Source: Alphaproteobacteria bacterium (GTDB lineage Bacteria > Pseudomonadota > Alphaproteobacteria > Caulobacterales > Maricaulaceae). From it: a DNA stretch of 64,000 bases. Position numbers and translations under genes: made by a program. The notes under the pieces are model-generated. The model saw nothing but the letters and a program-made list of their open reading frames with translations. It made no database searches and had not been told where the DNA came from. The DNA lies in assembly GCA_016124205.1 (NCBI GenBank), contig WGOD01000003.1, positions 342,263 to 406,262 of the forward strand. The letters are read 5' to 3'. Positions 50,851-58,294 of the stretch are shown in pieces (the first letter of the stretch is position 1; each line of letters starts with the position of its first letter).

Positions 50851-51242
50851 GCGAAGTGAGGCGCGCCTTTTCCGGCTCGCCCTGGGAAGCCAAGGTCGGC
50901 TATTGCCGTGCGGTCCGCGCCGGTCCCCATATCTGGGTGACCGGCACGGTCGCCATCAATGCCGACGGCAGCCCGCATGCCCCCGGGGATGCCGGGGCGC
51001 AGGCGGAGCGGTGTTTCGAGATCATCGCCAAGGCGCTTGAAGAACTCGGCGCGAGCCTCGGCGATGTGGTGCGGACCCGCATGTTCGTCACCGACATTTC
51101 CCGCTGGGAAGAGATCGGCGCCGTCCATGGCCGGGTCTTCGAAGCGCATCCGCCGGCGACCACCATGGTCGAGGTGTCGCGCTTCATCGGCCCCGACTTT
51201 CTCGTCGAGATCGAAGCGGATGCCTTTGTGGGGGAGGCCTAG
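50847..51242 (+). CDS. RidA-family deaminase
   Basis: The 131-residue protein has the YjgF/RidA pattern: VGYCRAVRAGPHIWVTGTVA, QAERCFEIIAKALEELGASL, the ligand-binding Arg in DVVRTRMFVTD, and PATTMVEVSRFIGPDFLVEIEADA. It hydrolyses reactive enamines/imines. ATGA overlap with the M20 hydrolase gene suggests the pair act on the same pathway, where the hydrolase may free an amino acid whose breakdown yields imines. Its end overlaps by 4 bases the convergent zinc-ribbon gene. Confidence 0.92.
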   Translation: MSEVRRAFSGSPWEAKVGYCRAVRAGPHIWVTGTVAINADGSPHAPGDAGAQAERCFEIIAKALEELGASLGDVVRTRMFVTDISRWEEIGAVHGRVFEAHPPATTMVEVSRFIGPDFLVEIEADAFVGEA

Positions 51243-51427
51243 GTGCCGACAGGGCGGGGCGGCGGTGTCCCGTATTTGAGACGGGCTTCGCCCCACAGTC
51301 CGAGCGGGAGGTGGCATTTCGAGCAGTCGATCGGTGTGGTGATCTGAATCGTGTTGGCCATCACCGAATTGATCGTGCCGCAGTCGGGACACTTGATCTT
51401 GTGAATGTCGAAATCGGATGAAGTCAT
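51239..51427 (-). CDS. Small zinc-ribbon protein
   Basis: The 62-residue protein has CPDCGTINSVMANTIQIT and DCSKCHLPLGLWGEARL, two CxxC pairs that would hold one zinc. It is cytoplasmic. ATG 51427 follows AGGAGG at 8 bases, so the longer frame from 51481 is not used. Function unknown, presumably nucleic-acid or protein interaction. Confidence 0.75.
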   Translation of the reverse strand: MTSSDFDIHKIKCPDCGTINSVMANTIQITTPIDCSKCHLPLGLWGEARLKYGTPPPRPVGT

Positions 51428-51569
51428 GGCTACGCCTCCTGACATTTCAGGCGGGAGCAAGGACCTCTCTCTATGTCTCAAGAAAAAGCGAACTGTCTCT
51501 CAGTCGCCGGTCTGCCTCCAGAACTCACCGGCAATGAAAATACGCTAACATTTGAACGAATTTCTTTGG

Positions 51570-51585
51570 CGTATCAAATGATACG
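51570..51585. promoter_or_regulatory. Palindrome CGTATCAAATGATACG
   Basis: CGTATCA and TGATACG are perfect inverted repeats separated by AA, giving a 16-base dyad typical of a dimeric regulator site. It lies 168 bases before the avidin start and 143 bases upstream of the zinc-ribbon start. Regulator unknown. Confidence 0.5.
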
Positions 51586-51663
51586 GGTGGCAAATATTTC
51601 GTGTAACCCGATGAATTCGTTCGACAAGGAGAATAAGGAAGTTTTGTGATCCGAAAGGATCCG

Positions 51664-51676
51664 GGGAAAATTTCCC
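51664..51676. promoter_or_regulatory. Palindrome GGGAAAATTTCCC
   Basis: GGGAAA and TTTCCC around a single A form a perfect 13-base dyad 77 bases before the avidin ATG. It could be an operator; AT-rich core flexes easily. No protein assigned. Confidence 0.45.
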
Positions 51677-51752
51677 GAAAGACGGAAGTCCGGCCCACCT
51701 GTCCGGTGAAGCTGCAGGACGAGTCGCCACTCATCAGGAAGGAAATACGATC

Positions 51753-52142
51753 ATGCTGCTGACCGCACTCTTCATCGCGCTGCAAACCGCCACGGACGTT
51801 CCGGCCGGGTCCGTCTGGGAGAACCAGGGCGGGTCGATCCTGCATATCGACGAGATGCGCGAGAACGGACACTTCCACGGACGCTACATCAACAACGCTG
51901 AAGGCTATCCGTGCAGCGGTGTTGAGTACCGGGTGGTTGGCGATGTCTACGATCCGCTGATCCAGTTCTCCGTCGTCTGGCGCGCGGATGAAGAAACCTG
52001 CCACTCGATCACCGGATGGACCGGACGGATCGAGGACGGCGCACTCGTCACGGAATGGCGGCTGGTCCGCTGGCGCGAGGACGGATTTTCCGAATACACC
52101 GGCGAGAGCGTGTTCACCCGGATCGGCGATCACGCGGAATAG
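51753..52142 (+). CDS. Secreted avidin-family biotin-binding protein, dimeric (rhizavidin-like) type
   Basis: The 129-residue protein begins with a hydrophobic export signal (LLTALFIALQTATDVPA) and a mature avidin barrel of about 110 residues. Streptavidin ligand residues have counterparts: Asn24 and Ser28 in WENQGGSIL, Tyr45 in FHGRYINN, Trp76, Ser85, Thr87 and Trp89 in CHSITGWTG, and Trp102 in TEWRLV. The Asp that completes the site (D128) is Ser119. Cys54 and Cys83 match the disulphide of dimeric avidins, and no Trp120-type inter-subunit lid residue is present. The mature protein should bind biotin outside the cell or in the periplasm. Confidence 0.88.
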   Translation: MLLTALFIALQTATDVPAGSVWENQGGSILHIDEMRENGHFHGRYINNAEGYPCSGVEYRVVGDVYDPLIQFSVVWRADEETCHSITGWTGRIEDGALVTEWRLVRWREDGFSEYTGESVFTRIGDHAE

Positions 52143-52198
52143 ACCTGCCGCGAGCGCGAATCCCGTCTAGTGTCCTCGCGGACGCAGAGGAGACGCGC

Positions 52199-53380
52199 AT
52201 GTTCGGAGATGGCAGCCTCATTCCGGCCGGAAACCATTTCGCCGCCCTGGCGGGCCTGTTCGTCATCGCCGCGCTGGGTTTCCTGGCGGAACGGACACGC
52301 ATCGGCGCCCTGGTTACCGGGGCGGTGGTCACCATCCTGCTGGCGATCCTCGCGGCCAATCTGAACATCATCCCGGGCGATGCTCCGGCCTACGGTTTCG
52401 TCTTCAGCTATTTCGTGCCCCTGCTGATCCCGCTCTTCCTGATGAAGGCGGATCTGAGAAAGGTCTTCTTCGAGACCGGGCGGCTGACGATGGCCTTCCT
52501 GCTCGCGGCCTTCGCGACGGTTGTCGGCGCCATCGTGGCGGTGGGCGTGCTCGATTTTGCGGGACGCGACGCGGAAGTCGCGGGGGTCTTCACCGCGACC
52601 TATATCGGCGGTTCGGTGAATTTCGCGGCGCTCCTCGACATAACCGGACTGCGCGAGGACGCGAACTTCGTGTCGACATCCGTAGCGGCGGACAATCTCG
52701 CCAGCGCGCTCTTCCTTGGCCTCCTCGCCATCGTGCCCGGCTGGCGCTGGCTGGCGAGCCGCTTCCCGATGCGCGACCACTCACAAGGCGAAATCGAGGA
52801 CGAGACAGGCGGGAAGGCGACGGCGGCGACGCTGACCTACACGATCGCTTTTGCGCTGGTTGTGGTGGCGCTGGGCGATTTCCTGACGGGACAGCTCGGA
52901 CGCCTGCTCGGCGCCATGGGGGTGGCGGATGCGGCCAATCAGGCCGGCAACTGGCGCTATGCCATCATCACGGTCCTCGCCGTGATTCCGGCGACGGCAT
53001 TCCCCAAGACGATGGCACGGCTGCATGGCGGCTACGAGCTGGGCCTCGGTCTGGCCTTCGTCTTTTTCGCAGCGATTGCCGCGGGAGCCGACATTCCTTC
53101 CCTGATCGCAACCGCGCCGATCCTGATGGCGCTGGTCATCATCCTGCTGACCGTTCACGCCATCGTTCTGTTCGGCCTCGGCTCCCTCTTCCGCTTCTCG
53201 ATGCCGGAGCTGATCACCGCGTCCAACGCTGCCGTTCTGGGCGCCACGACGGCCCCGGCGCTCGCGGCGGCGAAAGGCTGGAAGGACCTTGTCACGCCGG
53301 GCGTGATCGTCGGCGTGTTCGGCTATGCGCTCGGAACGATCGTGGCGACCGGCGTCTATCAGATCTGGTCGCTCTTCTAG
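52199..53380 (+). CDS. DUF819-family membrane protein
   Basis: The 393-residue protein has about ten membrane helices. YFVPLLIPLFLMKADLRKVF, TYIGGSVNFAALLDITGLRE and LITASNAAVLGATTAPALAA with repeated inverted halves are characteristic of DUF819 transporters. Substrate unknown. ATG 52199 with GAGGAGA is selected; a frame beginning at 52016 overlaps the avidin gene. It is convergent with the DUF3833-type gene. Confidence 0.88.
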   Translation: MFGDGSLIPAGNHFAALAGLFVIAALGFLAERTRIGALVTGAVVTILLAILAANLNIIPGDAPAYGFVFSYFVPLLIPLFLMKADLRKVFFETGRLTMAFLLAAFATVVGAIVAVGVLDFAGRDAEVAGVFTATYIGGSVNFAALLDITGLREDANFVSTSVAADNLASALFLGLLAIVPGWRWLASRFPMRDHSQGEIEDETGGKATAATLTYTIAFALVVVALGDFLTGQLGRLLGAMGVADAANQAGNWRYAIITVLAVIPATAFPKTMARLHGGYELGLGLAFVFFAAIAAGADIPSLIATAPILMALVIILLTVHAIVLFGLGSLFRFSMPELITASNAAVLGATTAPALAAAKGWKDLVTPGVIVGVFGYALGTIVATGVYQIWSLF

Positions 53381-53383
53381 ACG

Positions 53384-53971
53384 TCAGCGGGGGATTTCGG
53401 GCCAGTCCGAGGGCCGGTCCTTCAGGAAGACGAAGGCGACCTCGCCGAAGGTGATCCCGAACTTCGTTACCTCGGCGCGATTGATCATCACGTCATTTCC
53501 GACCCGGTAGAGCCGGTCGTTGAAACGGACCTGGACGGTCGAACCGTCCTCGAGCGGCAGATCGACCAGATAGGAATAGAAGGCCGCGTCGCCGAATTCG
53601 ATCAGCTCAGCCTCGCCCACGACATCGGGGGCGGTGGCAATGAAGCGGCCTTCGGCGGTCTGCCGCATGGTCCAGGTGCGTTGCTGGGTTCGCCCGTCGT
53701 CGTAGAGGAAATGCTCGTCCAGCGTCAGCGTGCGGGTCGCAGCATCCCAATCGCCATCGAGTTCGACATAGATCCGGCGGTCGAGCACCTCGCCGCGTTC
53801 AAACACGCCGTATGCGTAGGTGCGGCCTTCGAAAAACTCCTCAATGGCGACGTCCGGGGACATGCCGGATCGATCCGAAGGCACCGGGCCCGTAGCGCAG
53901 GCGGTAAGGGCGGTTGCCGAGGCAATCGCGATTGTGGTGACAAAAGTGCGCAGGGTCGGCCTCCGGATCAG
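53384..53971 (-). CDS. DUF3833-type lipoprotein, non-standard start
   Basis: Residues from about 53884 leftward encode a compact domain with IEEFFEGRTYAYGVFERGEV, FLYDDGRTQQRTWTMRQTAE and LVDLPLEDGSTVQVRFNDRL typical of DUF3833. Upstream in the same frame lies a full lipoprotein signal (TTIAIASATALTAC), but no ATG, GTG or TTG precedes it: the first possible codon is CTG at 53971, after an in-frame TGA. The GTG at 53884 would make a signal-less protein. The lipobox indicates a real envelope lipoprotein, with CTG start or lost start codon. Role unknown. Confidence 0.7.
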   Translation of the reverse strand: MIRRPTLRTFVTTIAIASATALTACATGPVPSDRSGMSPDVAIEEFFEGRTYAYGVFERGEVLDRRIYVELDGDWDAATRTLTLDEHFLYDDGRTQQRTWTMRQTAEGRFIATAPDVVGEAELIEFGDAAFYSYLVDLPLEDGSTVQVRFNDRLYRVGNDVMINRAEVTKFGITFGEVAFVFLKDRPSDWPEIPR

Positions 53972-54127
53972 CTTTCACAGCCGTTTACGAAACCGGCCTG
54001 CCAAAGGATCAATCATCTGCGCCCGGCAACACGATTTTGCTGCTGGGCCACCCTGTGGACCGAGATTTTCCCGATACCCGGCGATTCGTGTATAAATTCG
54101 CCTCGCGGGGGAATTCGGGAGGCGAAC

Positions 54128-54547
54128 ATGACACGATTGATCCTGGTACTGGCGGCCCTGACGGTGTCGCTGCTTGCGGCGGGCACCGCCGATGCGCAGC
54201 AACGCGCCATCATGCGCGCGCAGGTGCAGACCGACACGAGTTTCACGGACGAATTCCAGCAGGCGATGGAGAGCGGCAACTATGCCGCAGCGGCTGTGAT
54301 GGTCCGTGAGGGGCGTGCGACTGGCATGGCGACCGGCCGCCGCCAGCATTCTCCGGCCACGTCAGGGGGCGCGGCGACGAACCTCGCGGCGAATACCCCA
54401 CCGCCGGACACGGCCGACTACACCTGCAATTCGGGCAATTGTGCCTGCGCCGGCGCATCGGATTGCGTCGCCATGGCGCCGATCTGTGTCGAAGGCACGA
54501 TCGGGTGCAACGACTATGGCTGCACCTGTCAGGAAGCGACCGAGTAA
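54128..54547 (+). CDS. Small secreted Cys-rich protein
   Basis: The 139-residue protein has a Sec signal (LILVLAALTVSLLAAGTADA), a helical part around FTDEFQQAMESGNYAAAAVM, and a C-terminal region with about eight Cys (CNSGNCACAG, CVAMAPICVEGTIGCNDY, CTCQ). The spacing suggests disulphide-linked knots. Function unknown; extracellular or periplasmic. ATG 54128 is well supported by the signal. It is 3 bases from the convergent symporter gene. Confidence 0.72.
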   Translation: MTRLILVLAALTVSLLAAGTADAQQRAIMRAQVQTDTSFTDEFQQAMESGNYAAAAVMVREGRATGMATGRRQHSPATSGGAATNLAANTPPPDTADYTCNSGNCACAGASDCVAMAPICVEGTIGCNDYGCTCQEATE

Positions 54548-54550
54548 GGC

Positions 54551-55909
54551 CTAGCGCGTCTGGGCGATCAGGGCGGTGGCTGCATAGGCCACCGCCGCGG
54601 CCGCGATCGACAGCATGAAACCGCCCGGGATCACGAAAACCCAGTCGGCGAGCAGCACCGTGACCAGGCCCGTGACGAGGGCCGCCAGAGCCGCGAACTC
54701 TCCGCCGAGCCTCAGGTAAAGCCCCGCCAGCACGCAGACCAGAATGCCGGCGCTGCCGAAGGACGAGGCGATTTCGACGAGGCCGTAAATGCTCTCGCCG
54801 GACAGGGCGATCGTCAGCGCGGTCAGACCGGCGAGGGCGGTGATCGTGCGCGCGGCGATCAGGCGTTCGCGTGCGCCCGATTGCGGGCGGGCACGGCGGT
54901 AGAGGTTCTCCGTCGCGAGTGCGGAGACGGCGAGCAGGGCTGAATCAACGGTCGACAGGACGGCGGAAAAGAGCGCGCCGGCAAAGATCACGAAGAGGGC
55001 AGACGGTAGAAGCTCCCGCGCGAGCGTCGGCAGGAAGAGATCGCCGTCGCCATGCGAAATCTGAAGGGCCGGGGCGATCAGTCCGAAGGCGAGGGGAATG
55101 AGGCCGACGGCGAGATAGATACCGGCGGCGAGCAGTCCGCCATTTCGTGCGGTTCTCGCCGACTTCGCCCCAAGAAAGCGGGCGATCGGTTCCTGAGCCA
55201 CGAGACTGCCCAGCACCGGGATCATCCAGACATCGATCCGTTCGATCCAGCTTTCGCCCGGGCCGACAAGGCGCAGTCGCTCGGGATCGATGCTCGCGAT
55301 TGCCGCCGAGGGTCCACCGAGCGTCGCGACCATCACAACGAGCAGGACGATCAGTCCGATCAGCAGGATGCTGCCCTGGAGCATGTCGGTGATAACATCG
55401 CCGAGGAGGCCGCCAAGCAGGGTGTAAACGATGACGAGCGCCGTCGCCGCGACCAGCATGAGCGCGACCGGCAGTCCGGTCACGACTGCGAGCAGGCTGG
55501 CCATGGCCAGCAACTGCGCCGCCGACCAGAGCAACGAGGTGGGAATCGCCACAAGAGCCGCGGCGAATTCGGACCGGCGGCCGAAGCGGTCACGGAAGAA
55601 GTCCGCGAGCGTCATGTAGCCGCGCTTGCGGAACTGACCCGCGATCAAGAGCGCCATGAACAGGAGGGTCAGGGCATAGCCGAAGGGCTCGGCGCGCGCC
55701 CCGGCCAGGCCTTCGTCGGCGATCGTCGCCGTCGAGCCGAGGACGGTCTCGCCGCCAAACCAGGTCGCGAACACCGAAAGGCCGACCGCGAACACGCCCA
55801 GACGGCGTCCCGCGATGAGGTAATCGGTGTCGCTGGCGGTGCGCCGCGCGGCCCACCATGAAATGCCGATCTGAAGCGCGACATAGGCCGCGAGCGCGGC
55901 GATCAGCAT
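54551..55909 (-). CDS. Sodium:solute symporter (SSS family)
   Basis: The 452-residue protein has twelve or thirteen hydrophobic helices. SDTDYLIAGRRLGVFAVGLS, ATWFGGETVLGSTATIADEG, GYMTLADFFRDRFGRRSEFA, and FAGALFSAVLSTVDSALLAV fit the SSS fold, with the sodium site near the Ser/Ser/Asp of LSTVDSAL. Substrate unknown, possibly an amino acid or organic acid. Start ATG 55909 is set by reading frame and similarity; no strong ribosome site is evident. It is divergent from the IDGSGD gene. Confidence 0.88.
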   Translation of the reverse strand: MLIAALAAYVALQIGISWWAARRTASDTDYLIAGRRLGVFAVGLSVFATWFGGETVLGSTATIADEGLAGARAEPFGYALTLLFMALLIAGQFRKRGYMTLADFFRDRFGRRSEFAAALVAIPTSLLWSAAQLLAMASLLAVVTGLPVALMLVAATALVIVYTLLGGLLGDVITDMLQGSILLIGLIVLLVVMVATLGGPSAAIASIDPERLRLVGPGESWIERIDVWMIPVLGSLVAQEPIARFLGAKSARTARNGGLLAAGIYLAVGLIPLAFGLIAPALQISHGDGDLFLPTLARELLPSALFVIFAGALFSAVLSTVDSALLAVSALATENLYRRARPQSGARERLIAARTITALAGLTALTIALSGESIYGLVEIASSFGSAGILVCVLAGLYLRLGGEFAALAALVTGLVTVLLADWVFVIPGGFMLSIAAAAVAYAATALIAQTR

Positions 55910-56049
55910 GGCATCCCGCCGCGTTCAGACTTCATCCCCATCCCCCGAATTTGAAGAATGACCCAGATTTAATCCGCGAAGCTGCATCCAGTCGAGTTAG
56001 GGTGCGCATCGGAAGGGGTAACCAGTTCAGTCACGAAAGGGACCCACTC

Positions 56050-57018
56050 ATGTTGCGTTTCAAGATTGCCGCCTCCGCGCTCGTCCTCGCGGCGGCGCTT
56101 GCTCCGGCCGGTTCGGCCCAATCCTTCGATGCGTCCTCGCTCGACGTCCGCAATTTCATAGGGCGGATCGAAATCCGCGAGGTGAATGGGCCGATCCTCG
56201 TCAATGTCGAAGGCGGTGCCTCCGATATTGATGCCCCCTCGATCAGCGAGTCCGGGGGCACGGTCCGCATCGATGGCGGCCACTCCATGCGCAACATGAA
56301 CTGCACCACCCGCAACGGAAACATCTCCGTGCGCCAGGGCTGGCGCGGCGAGCGCCGGCCGCTGTCGGACTACCCGACGCTGGTGATCAGCGCGCCGTCT
56401 TCTCTGGCGCTGCATGTCGAGCGCACGCTGTTCGTCGGTGAAGCGGGCAATCTTGGCTCGCTCGATCTCGACTTCGACCACTGCGGGTCGTTCACCGCCG
56501 GCGACGTTGCGGGCGATGCCAGCGTCGATATCGACGGTTCGGGCGATGTCCGCATCGGCATGGTCGGCGGCATGGCCGAGTTCGAGATCGACGGGTCGGG
56601 TGACCTGATCAGCGAAGGGATCAGCGGCTCGGCCGAACTGGGCATTGACGGGTCGGGCGACATCACGACCGGCGACATCGGCGGCTCGGTTCGGATCGGG
56701 ATCGACGGCTCGGGCGATATCGAAACCGGACGTGTGAACGGCGCGGAGATCAATATCGACGGTTCGGGCAATACCGTGCTCGCTTCGGTCGCCGGCGGCG
56801 TCAATATCGGAATCGACGGGTCGGGCGATGTCGTGATCGGCAACGGCCGCGCGCAACCCTTCCATGTCGAAATCGACGGCTCGGGTGATGTCCGTTTCAA
56901 CGGGGAAGCGGTCGACCTGCATGTTGAGATCGACGGATCGGGCGATGTCCGCGTCCAGCAGTCGAGCGGCAGCTATTACTGGCGCGAGCATGGCCGCGTG
57001 CGCCAGCACAACAACTAG
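56050..57018 (+). CDS. Secreted GIN-domain (DUF2807) protein with IDGSGD repeats
   Basis: The 322-residue protein has a Sec signal (IAASALVLAAALAPAGSAQ) and a long right-handed beta-solenoid of the GIN/DUF2807 type. IDGSGD or IDGSGN recurs eight times in the second half (from about residue 160), about every 19-23 residues. The Gly-Ser-Gly-Asp turn may bind calcium. Such proteins are surface or periplasmic with adhesion or stress roles; no function is proven. ATG 56050 has a weak ribosome site (AAAGGGAC). DNA repeats follow the protein repeats. Confidence 0.82.
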   Translation: MLRFKIAASALVLAAALAPAGSAQSFDASSLDVRNFIGRIEIREVNGPILVNVEGGASDIDAPSISESGGTVRIDGGHSMRNMNCTTRNGNISVRQGWRGERRPLSDYPTLVISAPSSLALHVERTLFVGEAGNLGSLDLDFDHCGSFTAGDVAGDASVDIDGSGDVRIGMVGGMAEFEIDGSGDLISEGISGSAELGIDGSGDITTGDIGGSVRIGIDGSGDIETGRVNGAEINIDGSGNTVLASVAGGVNIGIDGSGDVVIGNGRAQPFHVEIDGSGDVRFNGEAVDLHVEIDGSGDVRVQQSSGSYYWREHGRVRQHNN

Positions 57019-57024
57019 GCCAGA

Positions 57025-57813
57025 CTAGCTCTTCGTGATCCGCGCGCGGTGCGCTTCGTAAAGGGCCACCGCCGCGGCCACGGAGACGTTGAGGCTCTCG
57101 ACCCGGTCCGTCATCGGAATGCGGGCGAGGGCGTCGCAGCTGTCCGCCACGCGCGGACGCAGCCCCTTGTCTTCCGACCCCATGACGATGACGAGGCCCG
57201 GCCCGCCGTGCTGCGCGACGAGGTCGTGCAGATCGCCGTCGGCTTCACCGGCGAGACCGATGGCGAACCGGCCGGCCTCGCGCAGCTCCAGGATCGTGTC
57301 GGCGATATTGGTGACACGGATCACCGAGACGGTCTCCGCTGCACCGACCGCGGCTTTCGCCAGCGCGCCGGACAGGGGCGGGGACTTGCGGTCCTGCATG
57401 ATCACGGCACGGACGCCGAAAGCGGCGGCCGAACGCAATATGGCACCGGCATTGTGCGGGTCAGTCACCTGGTCGAGGACGAGGAGGAGGCCGTGCGTCG
57501 GGTCGGCGACCGCACGCAGAGGCTCGCTGTCCGGCTCGGCGCACTGAAGCGCGAATCCCTGGTGCACGGCACCGGGCGGCAGGAGCCGGTCGATTACCGC
57601 CGGATCCTCCATGTCGTGCGCCGTGCCTTCGGGCAGGTCGCGGGCCGCATTGCGCGTGACGACGAGGCGCTCGACCTTCCGGCGCGGATTCGCGATCGCG
57701 GCAAGGACCGCGTGACGCCCCCACAGCCAGCCCGGACCACCGGTCCCGGATTTGTCCGACTTGCCTTTGGCATAAGGCGATTTCGGGCGGTTGCGCCGCT
57801 CATTCTTCATCAC
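57025..57813 (-). CDS. rlmB: 23S rRNA (guanosine2251-2'-O)-methyltransferase
   Basis: The 262-residue SPOUT enzyme methylates the ribose of 23S rRNA G2251. After a basic N-terminal tail, LWGRHAVLAAIANPRRKVER begins the substrate-binding domain. The knotted C-terminal domain has LDQVTDPHNAGAILRSAAAF, VIVMGSEDKGLRPRVADSC and IPMTDRVESLNVSVAAAVAL. It is convergent with the IDGSGD gene and divergent from tRNA-Tyr. A position beside tRNA-Tyr, tRNA-Gly and tuf is common in alphaproteobacteria. Confidence 0.95.
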   Translation of the reverse strand: MMKNERRNRPKSPYAKGKSDKSGTGGPGWLWGRHAVLAAIANPRRKVERLVVTRNAARDLPEGTAHDMEDPAVIDRLLPPGAVHQGFALQCAEPDSEPLRAVADPTHGLLLVLDQVTDPHNAGAILRSAAAFGVRAVIMQDRKSPPLSGALAKAAVGAAETVSVIRVTNIADTILELREAGRFAIGLAGEADGDLHDLVAQHGGPGLVIVMGSEDKGLRPRVADSCDALARIPMTDRVESLNVSVAAAVALYEAHRARITKS

Positions 57814-57899
57814 TATAGTCCGCGCTCCGTTTCAGGACGGTCTTCCGGATATGACGGGTTGCGAACTGCAACGCAATGCGGCGTGACGGAGAGCTTTTG

Positions 57900-57927
57900 T
57901 TGCAATCGGGTTTTATCCGGGGATAAG
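57900..57927 (+). promoter_or_regulatory. Probable promoter of tRNA-Tyr
   Basis: TTGCAA (57900-57905) and GATAAG (57922-57927) are separated by 16 bases and end 27 bases before the tRNA, a reasonable sigma-70-type promoter for a stable RNA. Confidence 0.5.
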
Positions 57928-57954
57928 ACGCGTTTCGCACATCGTGTGGCCCCT

Positions 57955-58039
57955 GGAGGGGTGGGAGAGTGGTTAAATCCACCAGACTGTAAATCTGGCG
58001 CCTCAGGCTACGCTGGTTCGAATCCAGCCCCCTCCACCA
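57955..58039 (+). tRNA. tRNA-Tyr (GTA)
   Basis: An 85-base class II tRNA with encoded CCA: acceptor GGAGGGG, anticodon loop CTGTAAA (GTA), a long variable arm after the anticodon stem, and T arm CTGG-TTCGAAT-CCAG. A single copy in the window. Confidence 0.96.
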
Positions 58040-58154
58040 TCCTTCGCCCTGACGGGCTTCGGATGGCTCCGCCAAACGAAGCAGACCGGGCGAGGGCATG
58101 TCCTGCGAAGCCTTGGCGAAGCAGGGCGTCCGGCGTATCGCTTGGGACAGAGTT

Positions 58155-58228
58155 GCGGGTATAGCTCAATGGTAGAGCAGCAGCCTTCCAAGCTGAATAT
58201 GCGGGTTCGATTCCCGCTACCCGCTCCA
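58155..58228 (+). tRNA. tRNA-Gly (TCC)
   Basis: A 74-base tRNA with encoded CCA: acceptor GCGGGTA, D arm AGCTCAATGGTAGAGC, anticodon loop CTTCCAA (TCC), T arm GGGTTCGATTCCC. It stands between tRNA-Tyr and the TIR/TPR/RyR cassette. Confidence 0.96.
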
Positions 58229-58294
58229 TTCCCAATTCTCAAGTGATGGACTTCCGCTTCACGGCGTCGGTTTGGCAACGCGGCTGGCGGCGCC

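Larger units (their letters stand above)
51428..51752. other. AT-rich intergenic region upstream of avidin gene
   Basis: No gene is seen. The region is clearly more AT-rich than its surroundings and holds two palindromes (51570-51585 and 51664-51676) and the avidin ribosome site AGGAAGG. It likely contains the promoters of the zinc-ribbon gene (leftward) and the avidin gene (rightward). Confidence 0.6.

Noticed and set aside
56500..56960. CRISPR-like DNA repeats
   Set aside because: The short repeats encode IDGSGD turns in frame within a secreted protein.
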